A stretch of DNA of 64,000 nt. It comes from Xiphias gladius. Taxonomy: Eukaryota > Chordata > Actinopteri > Istiophoriformes > Xiphiidae. Made by a program: the position numbers and the translations under genes. The notes beneath the pieces are model-generated. The model searched no databases. It was given only the letters and a program-made list of their open reading frames with translations, and was not told where the DNA came from. Of this stretch, positions 1 through 25,780 are shown one piece after another (position 1 is the first letter of the stretch; every line of letters starts with the position of its first letter). The stretch is from positions 14,682,501-14,746,500 of the forward strand of contig NC_053422.1 of the NCBI RefSeq assembly GCF_016859285.1, written 5' to 3'.

Positions 1-618
1 GCATCTGACCATGTTTATAGTGCTGACCTGAGGGTTTTACTGTGTGCAATGGCAGGGAGGGGAAGTCTGTTGCACACAGCAATGTTGGCAGGTTGTTTCA
101 GGTTGTCTGTCTGACACACTTGTTGATGAATGCTGCTCTGCAATATGAGTATGGGATTTGAACCATTTGCAAAGTTTGTATAGTAAGCTACCATAGTCTA
201 ATAGTCGCATGGTAGCATTAATGGGGTTTGGAGAAGGCGTTGTTTGTATGTTTCAGTGAATAAGATAAGCTCCAGTAAACGGACACACAAGAACAGATGC
301 GCTAAAAGTACCGGGTTCCTGCAGGTATTTTTTTCTAGTAGAGTTTATTTTCAATTTTATTTTATTTGATTAAATGCTTTAATCTCAGTTTCACAGTATT
401 CAACCCTAGTCACAGATTATAGCGACCGAGGGCAACACTGTACTTGAAATTCATCAAGTATCTTGTTTTCCAATTTCGCGTTTCAAGTTTCCAGAATATC
501 ACAAACAAATCTGACTTCTTTAGCCAATCAGTCGATAATTACTCAGCCACTGCCTGACTGTCAAACATCACAAATACCAGGGCTACTCAAACTCGTCTAC
601 TCACGCGTGTCATTAATA

Positions 619-965
619 GGGCTGCAGATAACCGTTAATTGATTAATCCACTGATTTAGTCCATAAAATGTCAAAACAAATTGTATAAATAAATAAATAA
701 AAAGAGCAATTTCCAAGACTCCAAAGTTACAACGTCTAAATTCTTGTGTTGACTAACCAACAGTATAAAACCCAAACGATATTAAGTTTACCATCATAAG
801 ACGAAGAAAAGCAGCAGATTGTTACATCTGAGATGCTTGAACCAGCAAATGTTGGGCATTATGGCTTGAAAAATGACAGGAGCGATCAATTCATTATCAA
901 GACAGTTGCCGATAAATATTTTTTCAATCGACTAACTGAGTAATTGCGTCATCATTGCAGCTCCA
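619..965. repeat. MITE-like repeat, GGGCTGCA...TTGCAGCTC family, copy 1
   Basis: Ends are inverted: GGGCTGCAGATAACCG on the left and CATTGCAGCTCC on the right. The interior has GATTAATCCA-like ends and the word ATAAAATGTCAAAAC. The same architecture recurs at 26291, 40005, 42330 and 43402. I read it as a short non-autonomous DNA transposon of a family common in fish; superfamily not determined. Confidence 0.6.
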
Positions 966-1261
966 GTTGTGACCTCATCCTCGTTGCACCACCTCCTCAT
1001 TAATGTGCACAACTAACAGCGTGAAGCGATGACACAAAGAGTTTGTTTCCTTGCATTTGGATGTTGGGAGATTTCGACACCCCGCTGTGTCACAGATGTC
1101 GTTTGTCTCCCTGCTGTGCTAAAACAGAGTCTGAGATGGAAGAGCTGGGGGAGAAGCAGGGAGCCTAAGTTCTCTAAAGCCCACACAATGCAGTCTGTGA
1201 ACTGCTTTCTAATACATGCCATGATAAAAAAAATGTCTTTATTCTAATTTTTCATCTGTAA

Positions 1262-1448
1262 CCATGGTGGTGCAGTGGCGTGTGGGTTTCCTCTGGGTGC
1301 TCTGGTTTTCTCCCACATACCAAAGACAGACAGGTCGGGTCCACAGGCGAGATTATGAGTGTGAATGACTGTCGACATGCACATTATCCCTGGGATAGAC
1401 TGGCAAGCTGGATAAAGATAAGTATAGATAACGGATGAATGGACCGTC
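1262..1448 (+). repeat. Old copy of a widespread teleost interspersed repeat
   Basis: The order of words (GGGTTTCCTCTGGGTGCTC, CTCCCACATACCAAAGACA, GAGTGTGAATGACTG, CTGGGATAGACTGG, AACGGATGAATGGA) matches the common fish repeat that ends in a short GGATGGA-type tail. It is heavily mutated. I cannot assign it firmly to a SINE or to a LINE 3' end. It sits in the 3' flank of ankrd13d. Confidence 0.65.
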
Positions 1449-1669
1449 ATCTTCTCCCTGCTTTCCTTGTGAGTTCTCTTTGGCTCTCGTGCATCTAAAA
1501 ATTACTCACAAGAGCGACACAAACAAAATCAAAACTTCTGAAAACAACAAGCACTTGTTGTCGAGCAGTAACCACTAAGTCGAGCTGATTCGAATGTGAT
1601 GTTTTTGTCTCAGGTAATCTAATGCATGGCAGACTGCTCATATTTGTCTTTGTATTCCTCCTGCTTCAC

Positions 1670-3328
1670 CTGTCTATCTCTTCCTGCTCCCTGCACGACA
1701 GCTCCATGGCGATGCGCAGCTGCTCGTCGAAGCTCGTCGCCACACCCAACTGTCCTGACAACCGGGGATCAGTCACGGCGCTGTAGGAGATCGGGGAGTT
1801 GGAGGTAGGGTCCAACGGGGAGACGGAGGAGGGCTGGCTGGGGTCGGACGTGTCTTCTCCCTCTCTGCTGGCCAGTGAGATGGACAGGGACTCCTGAATC
1901 GCCCTGAGAAAAGAAAGAAATCCGTGGTATTAAGATTTAAACTGAAGTATTATTAAACAAAGAAGAGTATCTTAACAGGAAAGTTTCACTGCTGGGCTTC
2001 ATTACAGGATGACTGGGAGTCGCTGTTCCCAAGAGGTGGAGAGAAAGAGCTAATTACTGAACTCTATTTAGAAGTCCTTAATTAAATTACTTCACAAGCC
2101 AGAGCTTCCCCTGAATAAGACTGAATTATATACACAATACAAATGCTCCTATTTACAATAAACTCTGAACAATCCTTTCTTTTCCTTATCTTCATTTTTG
2201 TTATTCTGTTCATAGTTCTGCAAAGTACAAGAATTGGAAAAAAAATAATCATCAAAAAAAAAAATATATATATACATATAAATGACATAGAAAATAATTA
2301 ATATTTATCAACAGATATACTGAGTATCAGAAATGTGAAAAATCAATGTAATATATTTACCTGCTCATCTGTCTCTGTGGTTTCTTTGCTTGACCACTGA
2401 ATTCATGGAGACTATTACTCAAGACCGAAAAAACCACTGATATACTCTATTAACAGTAGAGTTCACCTCGAGTCCTCCCTCCAGTTTGAGCAGAATGAAC
2501 CAACCAGGAAAAGGAAGCGAGACAGGTAGAGTGTGAAGGTCAGCTCACCTCTCCAGCTGAGAGTCTTCCTCGTATAGTGGAGACTGGGGCACCGGGCGGC
2601 TGTTGGTCAGGGCCTCCCAGATGGTCACCTAAAAAAGCAGACATAAGTGTTTCAACTGCCTTTGGATGTAAGGGAATCCTGTAGGGACATCGTATTGCAG
2701 GGACGGTCAGTGACCAGTACAGTGTGTCATTTTGTTCTGACATGTAACTGTGACCTGGGTCAATGCCCGAAAGCAAGAGTGAATGATGCAACGAAATATG
2801 AATTCTTTGACGCAGACTGGTAACAGGCCTTGCTCTGACCTGGTCGCTCTCCGTGCCGGCGTCCAGTAGGCTCTGCTGGATGGCGAACTGCAGCAGGTTG
2901 TCATCCTCGTCCCTCATTGGCTCGCTGCGGCCCGGACCGAGGGTGGTGTAGTCCGGAGGGGGCTCGAAAACCGAGGGGTCCACCTCACAGTTGAAGAGAG
3001 GGGGAGACTGACCTGGGTGAAGACGGGTCACAGCGTTACCGCAGCTGGAAGTTACATGAATATTGTCTCAGAAACCCCCTTGTGAGCCAGTGTTCTGTTT
3101 GGCAACAACTATACCAGTCGCCATGCCATTTCTTCTCTAACTCAAATGCTAAATGATAAAGAAATATTATAATTGATACTGTTTAGTGTAAAAATGTCAG
3201 TTTTAGATTTCTGTCCATTACAGGTTACTGTAAGCAAGTCAGCACCTCGCTGATGTTTGATTGCTGGACCCCGGGAGGAGTAGGTGATCCAGATAGACCC
3301 TGAGCAATGCTTCACATTCTTTCAATCA

Positions 3329-3372
<44 letters not shown>

Positions 3373-6300
3373 TCTACAGTTACCAGCTTCTCCAGAGCTC
3401 TCTGGTTCGTGAACCGTCACGGAGCTGACCGCCTCGTCGCAGCCGCACAGGTTACTGAAAGTCACTCTGGCATTCAACACGTGAAACAGGGGAATCTCTG
3501 GAAGACAGGCAGCGAGTTGAATTCACACAATGTCTTAGTGACCGGCATTGTGAACATGCCTCTTCAACGGGAATGGCTTGAAAAACAGGAGGCATAACCA
3601 CTAAACAATCAGCATTTTTTTTTCCTCTCTTTTTGACTGATTTAAATCGCTGATTATCGCTGCAGCATCGGTGGCCAGTTACGAAGAAAGCATTCAGGAA
3701 GAATCATGAATGCCAAAAATTGTAAAATTTGTGTTTAATTTTTCATTATTTTAGTTCTAACTTGTCAATGTCAAGCTGCAGCTGTAGTCCACACCTACGG
3801 CTCCAGACAAACAGGCCTGGAGGTGGCCTGGAATCAGTGTTTCGATCAGCATGTGGGCTTGAACCCCGGTTAAATAACATCAAGACATCCACCTAGCTAC
3901 CCACAGGAAACGACCCACACTGAGTTGACCTTCTCACACCCACCTATCTTGACAGGGAAGCCTGGCGGCAGGCGCAGGGTTATGAAGTCACGCAGCTTGG
4001 CAAAGTGGGCATTGGAGATGGCCATGAGGTCGATGATGGGCGTCACCTGCTCGGCCAGGGACAGAGGGTGAGTCTCACTCAGCCACAGGGTCGCTTTAAA
4101 CCTGGAGAGGAGGCAGAGAGCGTGTAACGCTCTGGTCATTCATGTGTTGCCCATTTGGTAGCACACATCTCTGCTGGGCCTGTACGTTGTCATGACTTCA
4201 CCACACCTCTGGACTTTGCTGGTGAGCTCGATGGGACGTCCGATGTCCCGGCCATTCAGGTTGAACTCTGGGTTGAAGTACTCCTCAGCTGTGATGGCCG
4301 TGGGGTTGTGAGGACTGGCACACTGGGACACATTACACTGACAGAAATGCCAAGAGGCAGCCATGAGTGCTATAAGATGCTATTTATCAAAAGGAGGAGG
4401 TGGCAGGTGGTGTGGGTGGTGTGTGTGGATGTGATGCGCAGGTACTGCGGAGACTCTTACCCCATTGTGAGCTGTGTGCTGTTCAGCAATCCCCAGGAAG
4501 GACTGCAGAGGAGTCTTTGAGCCTGAGTGGGAACGATGTGGAGAGATCATCATCATCAACAACCTCACATTTGTTCTATTTTTACTCCAGATTGTCTCTT
4601 TAAGGAGAGAACTTTTATTTTCTGGCCTATAAACAGTGGTTTTCAGGTGAAGAGCTGCAGCACCTGCAATGCTTTCCTACCACTACAAATATGTGTTTGT
4701 GTGCACCTTTGCTTCTGGACTTGTCCTGGTCTGATAGATGCTCCGTCCTTGACCGAGTCACCAGCTCCACATTGGTAGCACTGTAAACCTGGAAACATTG
4801 ACACACAAAAAGGAAGAACTCTCACTTTTTTTTCAAAACACTCAGTTGTATCAAAGCTCCCTCAGGCTATTAAAATGTTTAATTAGTGCAATCAACGGGA
4901 GGTAAAACTTCTGTTTCGTGTAAGGATTAGGATTCTGAGTGTGGAGGGATTCAGATACATTATTCCTTGTGTAAATCAGACATATTGTTAAAAAGTATTC
5001 AAAACTATTAGGCCGGTTTTATTCTTAGTGGTAGATAATGAGCTCAAACAGCATATTTTACTTCTATTTTATTTAATAGCCACATGAAAATCTTACTAAA
5101 CTTCCAAATGGTCTGAAGTACGTGTTTCAGCCAGCTTTACTACCTCTGAAAAACCGTCTGAACTAGGTTGGCTCGGCGGTCACTTACCTTGGCTTCGTAC
5201 CCGCTGACCACCTCACTCTTCTCAGAACGCCAGCCCCAGATTCCCGACTTGTTCCTAAGCAAAAAAAATTTGTTTCATTTTTGTGATGTAAACTTTTTAT
5301 GGTGAGGGTTTAGCTGAAAATGTGGGGAAAATTTCCAAGCCAATTTACATTACAAGATTTAAAGTTTTCTCATATCTAAACAGGGTGGAAAGCCTCAAAC
5401 ATAATAGAAAAAAAAAAAAAAAACTCCATTGAATCCAAACTAATAAAATACTTTGTGAATACTTTCAAAGTGAAGCAGATATGTGCACTTGGCTTGCAAA
5501 CACAAACACATCGAGTGTGACCTCGATGAAGTGATTCTGGTTTGCATATCTGTGTACAGGTTGTGCAGGTTGTGCTTGTTACCGTTCGAAGGCAATGTTG
5601 CGTGTGTTGAGGTGCGTGGAGACAATGGGCGACGTCAGTCTCTGTGCCGTGTTCTCCTGCGACGGCTGCATGGCCGCCAGGAGGGAGGGGGCGTCACGGG
5701 GGGACAACACGAGCGGCTCCGTGTACACCACCTGCTTCTCATGGTCCACCTCCATCACCACCGCCCCGTCATCTAAGAGGCGCAGAAAAAGTTGGTAGCA
5801 AAGCATGGTGTTTTCGCCGTCAAGGGCCTAGTTCGGAAACTGGAAAACACGCATTGAAGCCTCTTGCAGAGTTGCTTCTGATTCTTTCACGGCGGAGGCC
5901 AAGTCAAGTTTTTCCATCACCCTCAGCCGTTCAGTTATTTGTATGTATGTGATGCTGTTCTCGGAGCACATGGTACGCACCCCCACCCTTGAAGATATAG
6001 CTGCGTCGCCCTTTCAGCCAGGTCATGTGTTCGAAGCCCAGGAGGGTGGTGTCCACGCGGAGGCACGAGCCACTCTTCCACACCCGGTAGACGTCGCTAG
6101 GACACACCTTTGACACCAAGGGCACTGAGAGGAGAGTTAAGAGGCATTTTAGAGACAGGAGACAAAGAGGCAAAGAGAAGGAGGTAACCAAACAGGGGGT
6201 GGGCAAAGGACAGTGGAAAGAAAAGCAGGTTCACATGGGGAGGTGAAACATTTTTCCTGGAAGATTTAAATTTAGTTTTATACATTACATATGCAATTAA

Positions 6301-7953
6301 TCATTGTTTTCATTATCAATTAATTCACTGATCATACAACTAACCATCACAAATTAAAAAACGTGATGCCTTAAAAAAATGCTGGTTGTATTCTGACTAA
6401 CAGTTAAAATACCCAAAGTATTCATTCTTTTCGTAATTATACAAAACAAGTAAGAGCAAACTCTAACCAGAAAAAGCCTATTTAATTTTTTTATTATGCA
6501 ATGTAGTACTAAATTATTTACCCAACACGAGAAAATTATTCAATTCCAGTCGTACAATTCTTTATTAACAAAACTGACTGATACATGTATATTGTGAAAT
6601 TGTTGACATTAGTCGTGTAACAGTGGCTCACAAATTTCTTGCTGGAAGTCATTAGCTATTGTAAAGAATATACACTAAGAAGCATTAAGGCATTGAGATT
6701 ATATACATTATGATCTTTATCGTAAATACTGGTTGATAATGATACTAAAACTTTAAGCGGCAACATGTAATTAACTTTTTACATGAGCATCTTCTGGAGA
6801 TTAGAGAAGGCAAAGTGAACCAAACAACGGAAACCACATTATTTTACTGAGCAGTTCTGTCAAATACATTTCAGATAACAGGGTAGCAAGAATTTGTGGT
6901 GGGTCACAATTTGAAATCAGCCGGCCCTGTTCTTTCAAACTGACCAGAGTGGACAGTCGCGTACAGTACGCCTATCAAGGTCTGCTGAGCGACAGCTGCT
7001 GCTGGGGGAGCTGTCCAACCGACGTGGTGCTGAAACTGACCTCTGTGGGAAAACACACTGATGAAACACACTCACCCCAACTGGTGAACTCCCACTTCAT
7101 CTCCACATAGAAGTCCCGCGCCTGGAAGACACCAAGGAAAGTTTTTTTTACTCAGAGTAAAGCAAAACACCTTCCATGTTTTCCTACACTTGTGATTTAA
7201 TAAAGCTTGAGACCTGTGTACACACACAACATGGTAACATCCGGTGACCCCGCTGAAATAAAAACCTTCCCACACATCTTCAACAAAGCTTTGAGGGAGT
7301 GGTTGAAGATCAGCTGTGTTGCTCTGTGCAACAGGTAAGGTGTCAGAACTTTTCATCAGATGGCCCACTGAGAGGCTGTTTCACCTGTCTTAGTTTGCTG
7401 AGCAGCTCCGGGATGCCCGCCAGTCTCTCAGTGGCACGCTTGTAGTCTCTGTACTGAAGCACCAGCTGAACCAGCTCGGGGTCCCCGGTGCTCACCGCCT
7501 CCTGCAAGACTGAAACATACATCCGCCTTTTAATGACCGTGGCTGCGGCCTCGGGACCGGAAACTGAGAGCCACAGCGGAGCAACTCACTGGTCCAGCCC
7601 TGTGCGTTGCAATGTGTCGGGTCTGCAGTGTGTCTGAGCAGCACCCGGGTTGACTCCAGGTGGCCCAGACACACAGCCAGCTCCAGCGGGGTGCGTCCCC
7701 TCGGGTCCGGGCGCTCCACATCCTCCTGCAGAACCGAACACACAAGTGGCATCAGCGCAATGCAATGCGACATAACGAACACATCTGTTTAAAAAAAAAA
7801 CGAAAAAAGAAAAAAAAGAAAAAAAACCCCAACCAACCACCAGCTGAAAAGTTAACCCTCCTCACTTACCTCCTTCTTCTGCAGCTCTCGGTCGAGCTCC
7901 AGATACTGATTGTTCCAGACCAGAAAATGCAGGGGGAACGCTTCGTGAGCCAT
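1670..7953 (-). CDS. ankrd13d: Ankyrin repeat domain 13D, ubiquitin-binding endosomal adaptor (3' end incomplete)
   Basis: ANKRD13 proteins bind Lys63-linked ubiquitin on internalised receptors at the plasma membrane and endosomes. Fifteen exons join in phase: 7870-7953, 7590-7725, 7385-7509, 7076-7121, 5981-6124, 5583-5772, 5188-5254, 4707-4788, 4461-4522, 4207-4337, 3944-4101, 3384-3497, 2840-3012, 2549-2628 and 1670-1903, about 608 residues. Start is [15 protein letters not shown]. Ankyrin repeats follow ([16 protein letters not shown]), then the conserved central domain ([48 protein letters not shown]). Three ubiquitin-interacting motifs are visible: [30 protein letters not shown] and [12 protein letters not shown]. 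The words [12 protein letters not shown] and [12 protein letters not shown] fit ANKRD13D rather than ANKRD13A, and the kdm2a neighbour agrees. The last visible exon ends at CAG|GTGAAG, where an unspliced message would read AGG then TGA. A fourth motif is expected further left. Confidence 0.9.
3331..3371. repeat. (TG)n microsatellite in ankrd13d intron 12
   Basis: About 20 uninterrupted TG units. In the minus-strand transcript it reads as a CA tract starting about 13 nt after the exon 12 donor at 3382-3383. Confidence 0.95.
6293..6470. repeat. Degenerate copy of the ATTAATC-rich MITE-like family
   Basis: TTTTCATTATCAATTAATTC followed by CTGATCAT and an AT-rich interior resembles one end of the family at 26291-26655. 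The other end is not clear. It lies in ankrd13d intron 4. Identification is tentative. Confidence 0.35.
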
Positions 7954-8500
7954 GGATGTCGTCCGCTTGACAGTTAAAACAGTTGTAAACCTATATTTGC
8001 AAAATGACTTCTGCAGCCAACGGGCAGCAGTGACACCACAGCAAACACAGCTGGTTTAGCTAGCTAGCTTCGCTCACAGCCGAAAAAGGGGTAAGCGCTG
8101 AAAGCAAAACGTGTGTCACTGGAAAAAGCCTGTCACTAAGTAAATCTATCCAAGTAGCTAGCGCTAGGGAGAAAACAAGCCAGAGTAATGTGTGTGCCTA
8201 TTTAAATTAGTGGGCTGAGTTAGCTCGGCTAACTCAGCCCACTAATTTGATGTAGTAAGCGTTAACTAACGGCTAGGTTGGCTAACGTCAGCTAAGTGGC
8301 TAATAACAACATTGTTTCCTGCTCCCCTTGGCACCTGTTTTCCATTCTGCACAATGCAAGGCGACTAATTCAGCCGGCCAGAGATGCACCTCCAAGCCCG
8401 TTCATTTTCTACGATGCATGTGTTGCTGAAGAAACCAAAGGAGAAGAGGATAAGGGCGAAATCGCCGGCGGATGAAGTAGGCTAGCTGTCCGCTGATGCA
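7954..8500 (-). promoter_or_regulatory. Probable ankrd13d promoter and 5' UTR
   Basis: This directly precedes the start codon at 7953-7951. No acceptor is needed because exon 1 carries the ATG. The stretch has more CpG than its surroundings and many copies of GCTAGC, GTTAGC or GCTAAC (8056-8072, 8156-8163, 8220-8234, 8262-8305, 8480-8486). No convincing TATA box was seen. The transcription start is inferred, not mapped. Confidence 0.55.
8204..8248. repeat. Perfect inverted repeat, 21-bp arms with 3-nt loop
   Basis: The arm at 8204-8224 begins AAATTAGTGGGCTG and ends GTTAGC. It is followed by TCG and then the exact reverse complement at 8228-8248. It lies about 250 bp upstream of the ankrd13d start codon, in the promoter zone. 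Function unknown. Confidence 0.95.
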
Positions 8501-8948
8501 GCACCCATCCCGTTTATATCGCAGGGTTGTTACGGTCTGTCAAAATAAAGCGAGGCACGGCCTTTATTCCAGTTTCACATCCAGGTCAGTCGAGTTGAGG
8601 GCGTCCGATACGATGCGGGGTGAAAGCTGTCCTGCCCGGATAAAGATCGTCAAAACCAGACCGCATCTGTCAGAGTCAGCCCCCTGTGCGAAACCCAGCT
8701 TTGTGAGGACTTAGTGTATTTACAGCTGCAGCAGCGGTATTTATTTGTTTTAGTTTGGCGTCGCTTTATTTCCAGGTTATGGAGGGAAGCTGGGTGGAGC
8801 CAGGAAAAAGCTGATATTTGATCCACCAGTGCCAATAAACTACGGGATTAACAGGAAAATCGAGCAAAACTAGTCATGTTGACACTGTATTTGTGCTAAA
8901 TGCATCTCTCCCACTGTCAGTAAGAATATAGCCCACTGTTTATCATTT

Positions 8949-10419
8949 TTTATTTTTCTTGAAAAATAACACAAACAACATAAAGTGAAAAAGGCTTCTG
9001 AAAATAATTAAATTGCTACAGGATTCCCGTTTTGATAATCTAAAAGAGGAAAACACATTTACACAAAAGTATATATTTATATACTTATATTCATTTTAGG
9101 GTATATGGGCAGGAGACCTTTGATGAAGAACCACTAGACTTGAGGGGAACAAAGAAATGAGCAGCCCCCCCACCCCAACAAAATCATACATCTCTGCATT
9201 GAATAAGACAAGGTCATGAAAGTGAGTGGAAACTAGATACTCACATTTTTCATCCATGAAAAGAAAAAAGTGTATCAAAGAGGGGTGGGGAGCGGTTTCA
9301 TCTAGAATATTAACATTTTTGCTCTAAATGTTGCCTCTGTACAAAAACAAAGCAAGAGGAGATTGGAAATAATAGCACCTGAAGTCTAACAGTTTGAAAA
9401 TGCACCATATATCTGACGCCTAATCCTTGGCTTACCCCGTACACTTAATGCAACCTGCCCTTTGCTTGGGTGAGGTCTTGTTGCCATGTCGACTGCCCTC
9501 TCACACTGTCTTTTTACCCTCATACACAACCACAACCACTCAATGTCCATGTATACTTATCACGTACACCACTGAAATACTGTTGCACCTGAATGCCTTA
9601 TTAAGCCGAACATACAGCTGGTAAACACAGGCCATTTCAGTAACTCACTTTATAAATCATGATGTGAAAAACCTGTTACCTTTAGTCGTATTTAAAAAAA
9701 AAAAAAAAAAAAAAAAAATCTCAACATATATTTTTTGTGCACAAAGCATATGTCATCAAACAACTTAACATTTGCTCTCTTGAATCTGACCAAAAATCTA
9801 TTTGGAGCACCAAAATGTAGCTGAAATCAAATAAGTTTAAATGTGTCACATGATAAATAAGACTTTATGGGGATCAGTCCAACAGAACAATGCATTTATA
9901 TCCCAAAGTATGCAACTCAAAAGTTTCTTTCTCAAGGCAGGAGTTTGTGATGGGAGTCGAGATCGGCATCTGTCCAAAGAAGAGTTGAGCAGTTGGATAT
10001 TCAATGAATGTGTAGTCTAATACAGCTAATTAATTGCCTATGCTCTCCCGCTCCTGGCAATAAAAAAAACATGCTTTTTCCACACAACATTAATTCCCAA
10101 AAGAAAAACAGTAAGTCAAACAAAACAAACAAAAGAAAGCTCCTGAGTCTTTTTTTTTGTTTTTTGTTTTTTAAAAAAAGGTACACGGGAAAAAATGTGT
10201 TGAAAAGAAACACTGTTGCAGCTGTGACAACCCCTTTTACCACACCGACAAAGTGAGTAAGCCCTCCCAGTTTAGACCCCACCACTCCTTTTACGTGAGA
10301 CAGGTGCCAGGGAACTTCCCTGCCTTTCTGTGTCCTTTGTGTCACACAGATTCACATCAGGATCCACTCCCCCTGCTTTTGCACCTCAAATCACCTCTGC
10401 AGTGAGAGGAGGCGGGCGC
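8949..10419 (-). other. kdm2a 3' UTR and intergenic space to ankrd13d
   Basis: This is AT-rich DNA after the kdm2a stop codon, with no exon seen. A minus-strand AATAAA is at 8949-8954, a plausible but unproven polyadenylation signal. A run of 25 A (T in the transcript) lies at 9694-9718. If that signal is used, the 3' UTR would be about 1.45 kb and end roughly 1 kb from the ankrd13d start codon. Confidence 0.45.
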
Positions 10420-25069
<14,650 letters not shown>

Positions 25070-25078
25070 AGTCTCTAG

Positions 25079-25780
25079 AAGAGAAACAAAGTTTCGTCTT
25101 GAATCACACTGATTAAATGGCCAGTCGCTGCTGAAATGTTTTAATGTGTTTCTACCCTCTGTCGGACAGAAACATACACCTCTCTCTGGGTAAAGCCTAG
25201 CTACACAGCCCTGCTAATGTTAGCTACCAGTGTTGCTTTAGCCAGCAAGCTAAGGTTAGCAACACTCACACAATTACAAACATTTACGTTGAACATGCAT
25301 CGCTGCATGAGGACAAGTACCGACTGGGGCAACTACCTTTTATCAGAAATATTCTGAACCTATGTGTCTCTTTGCTGACGTTGTTTTTAGCTGGCGTTAT
25401 CGGCTAACGTAAATTAGCTCAGTTGACAATCCCTTTCATAAGTCGTCGGCTAACGTTGGCGCTAGCCAGCTAGCTGACATTAGCCTCTATACGGCAGTTC
25501 TAAGCTTCTTTATCATTACCTCCGCGTTTTAACTCCTTTTAGCCGAAGTGGTCAAAGTAATGTTTCCCAACTATAGCGTCCGAAGCCTCTCAGTAAAGTT
25601 TCTCCCCATGTTATGTGCTAACAGCTGTGTATATTGTTATGTTTATTATTGTGCGACAAAGTTAGAACGATTCGACGCTCCAAGCCGCCATTTTCAGCTG
25701 AGCAAAAAACACACACACATACACACGAACCCAAAACCCCCCCCCCTCCTCCTCCTCCTCCGCCTCCTCCGCATTTTATA
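25079..25780 (-). promoter_or_regulatory. Probable kdm2a promoter and non-coding first exon
   Basis: The ATG exon has an acceptor (TTCTCTTCTAG) just upstream of it, so a 5' non-coding exon is needed. A good donor, GCGGAG|GTAATG on the minus strand, ends such an exon at 25520. A YY1-type word, CCGCCATTTT on the plus strand, lies at 25685-25694, the usual place just inside a transcription start. Upstream of it, at 25737-25771, is a C10 run followed by CCT units, which is G/GGA-rich on the transcribed-gene strand. Many GTTAGC/GCTAAC words lie at 25200-25490. The start site is inferred. Confidence 0.6.

Larger units (their letters stand above)
1..1665. other. 3' flank or last intron of ankrd13d; no gene seen
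   Basis: I see no coding exon here. The expected last exon of ankrd13d, which should carry a fourth ubiquitin-interacting motif and a Glu-rich end, was looked for on the minus strand and not found. The stretch therefore is either the last intron, with the exon off the left edge, or 3' UTR if translation stops at the TGA at 1666-1668. A minus-strand AATAAA lies at 1238-1243. Two repeat copies lie inside and are listed separately. Confidence 0.6.

Noticed and set aside
2540-3031. 163-residue minus-strand frame
   Set aside because: It is ankrd13d exon 13 read through its intron. The splice sites at 2840 and 2628 explain the coding part.
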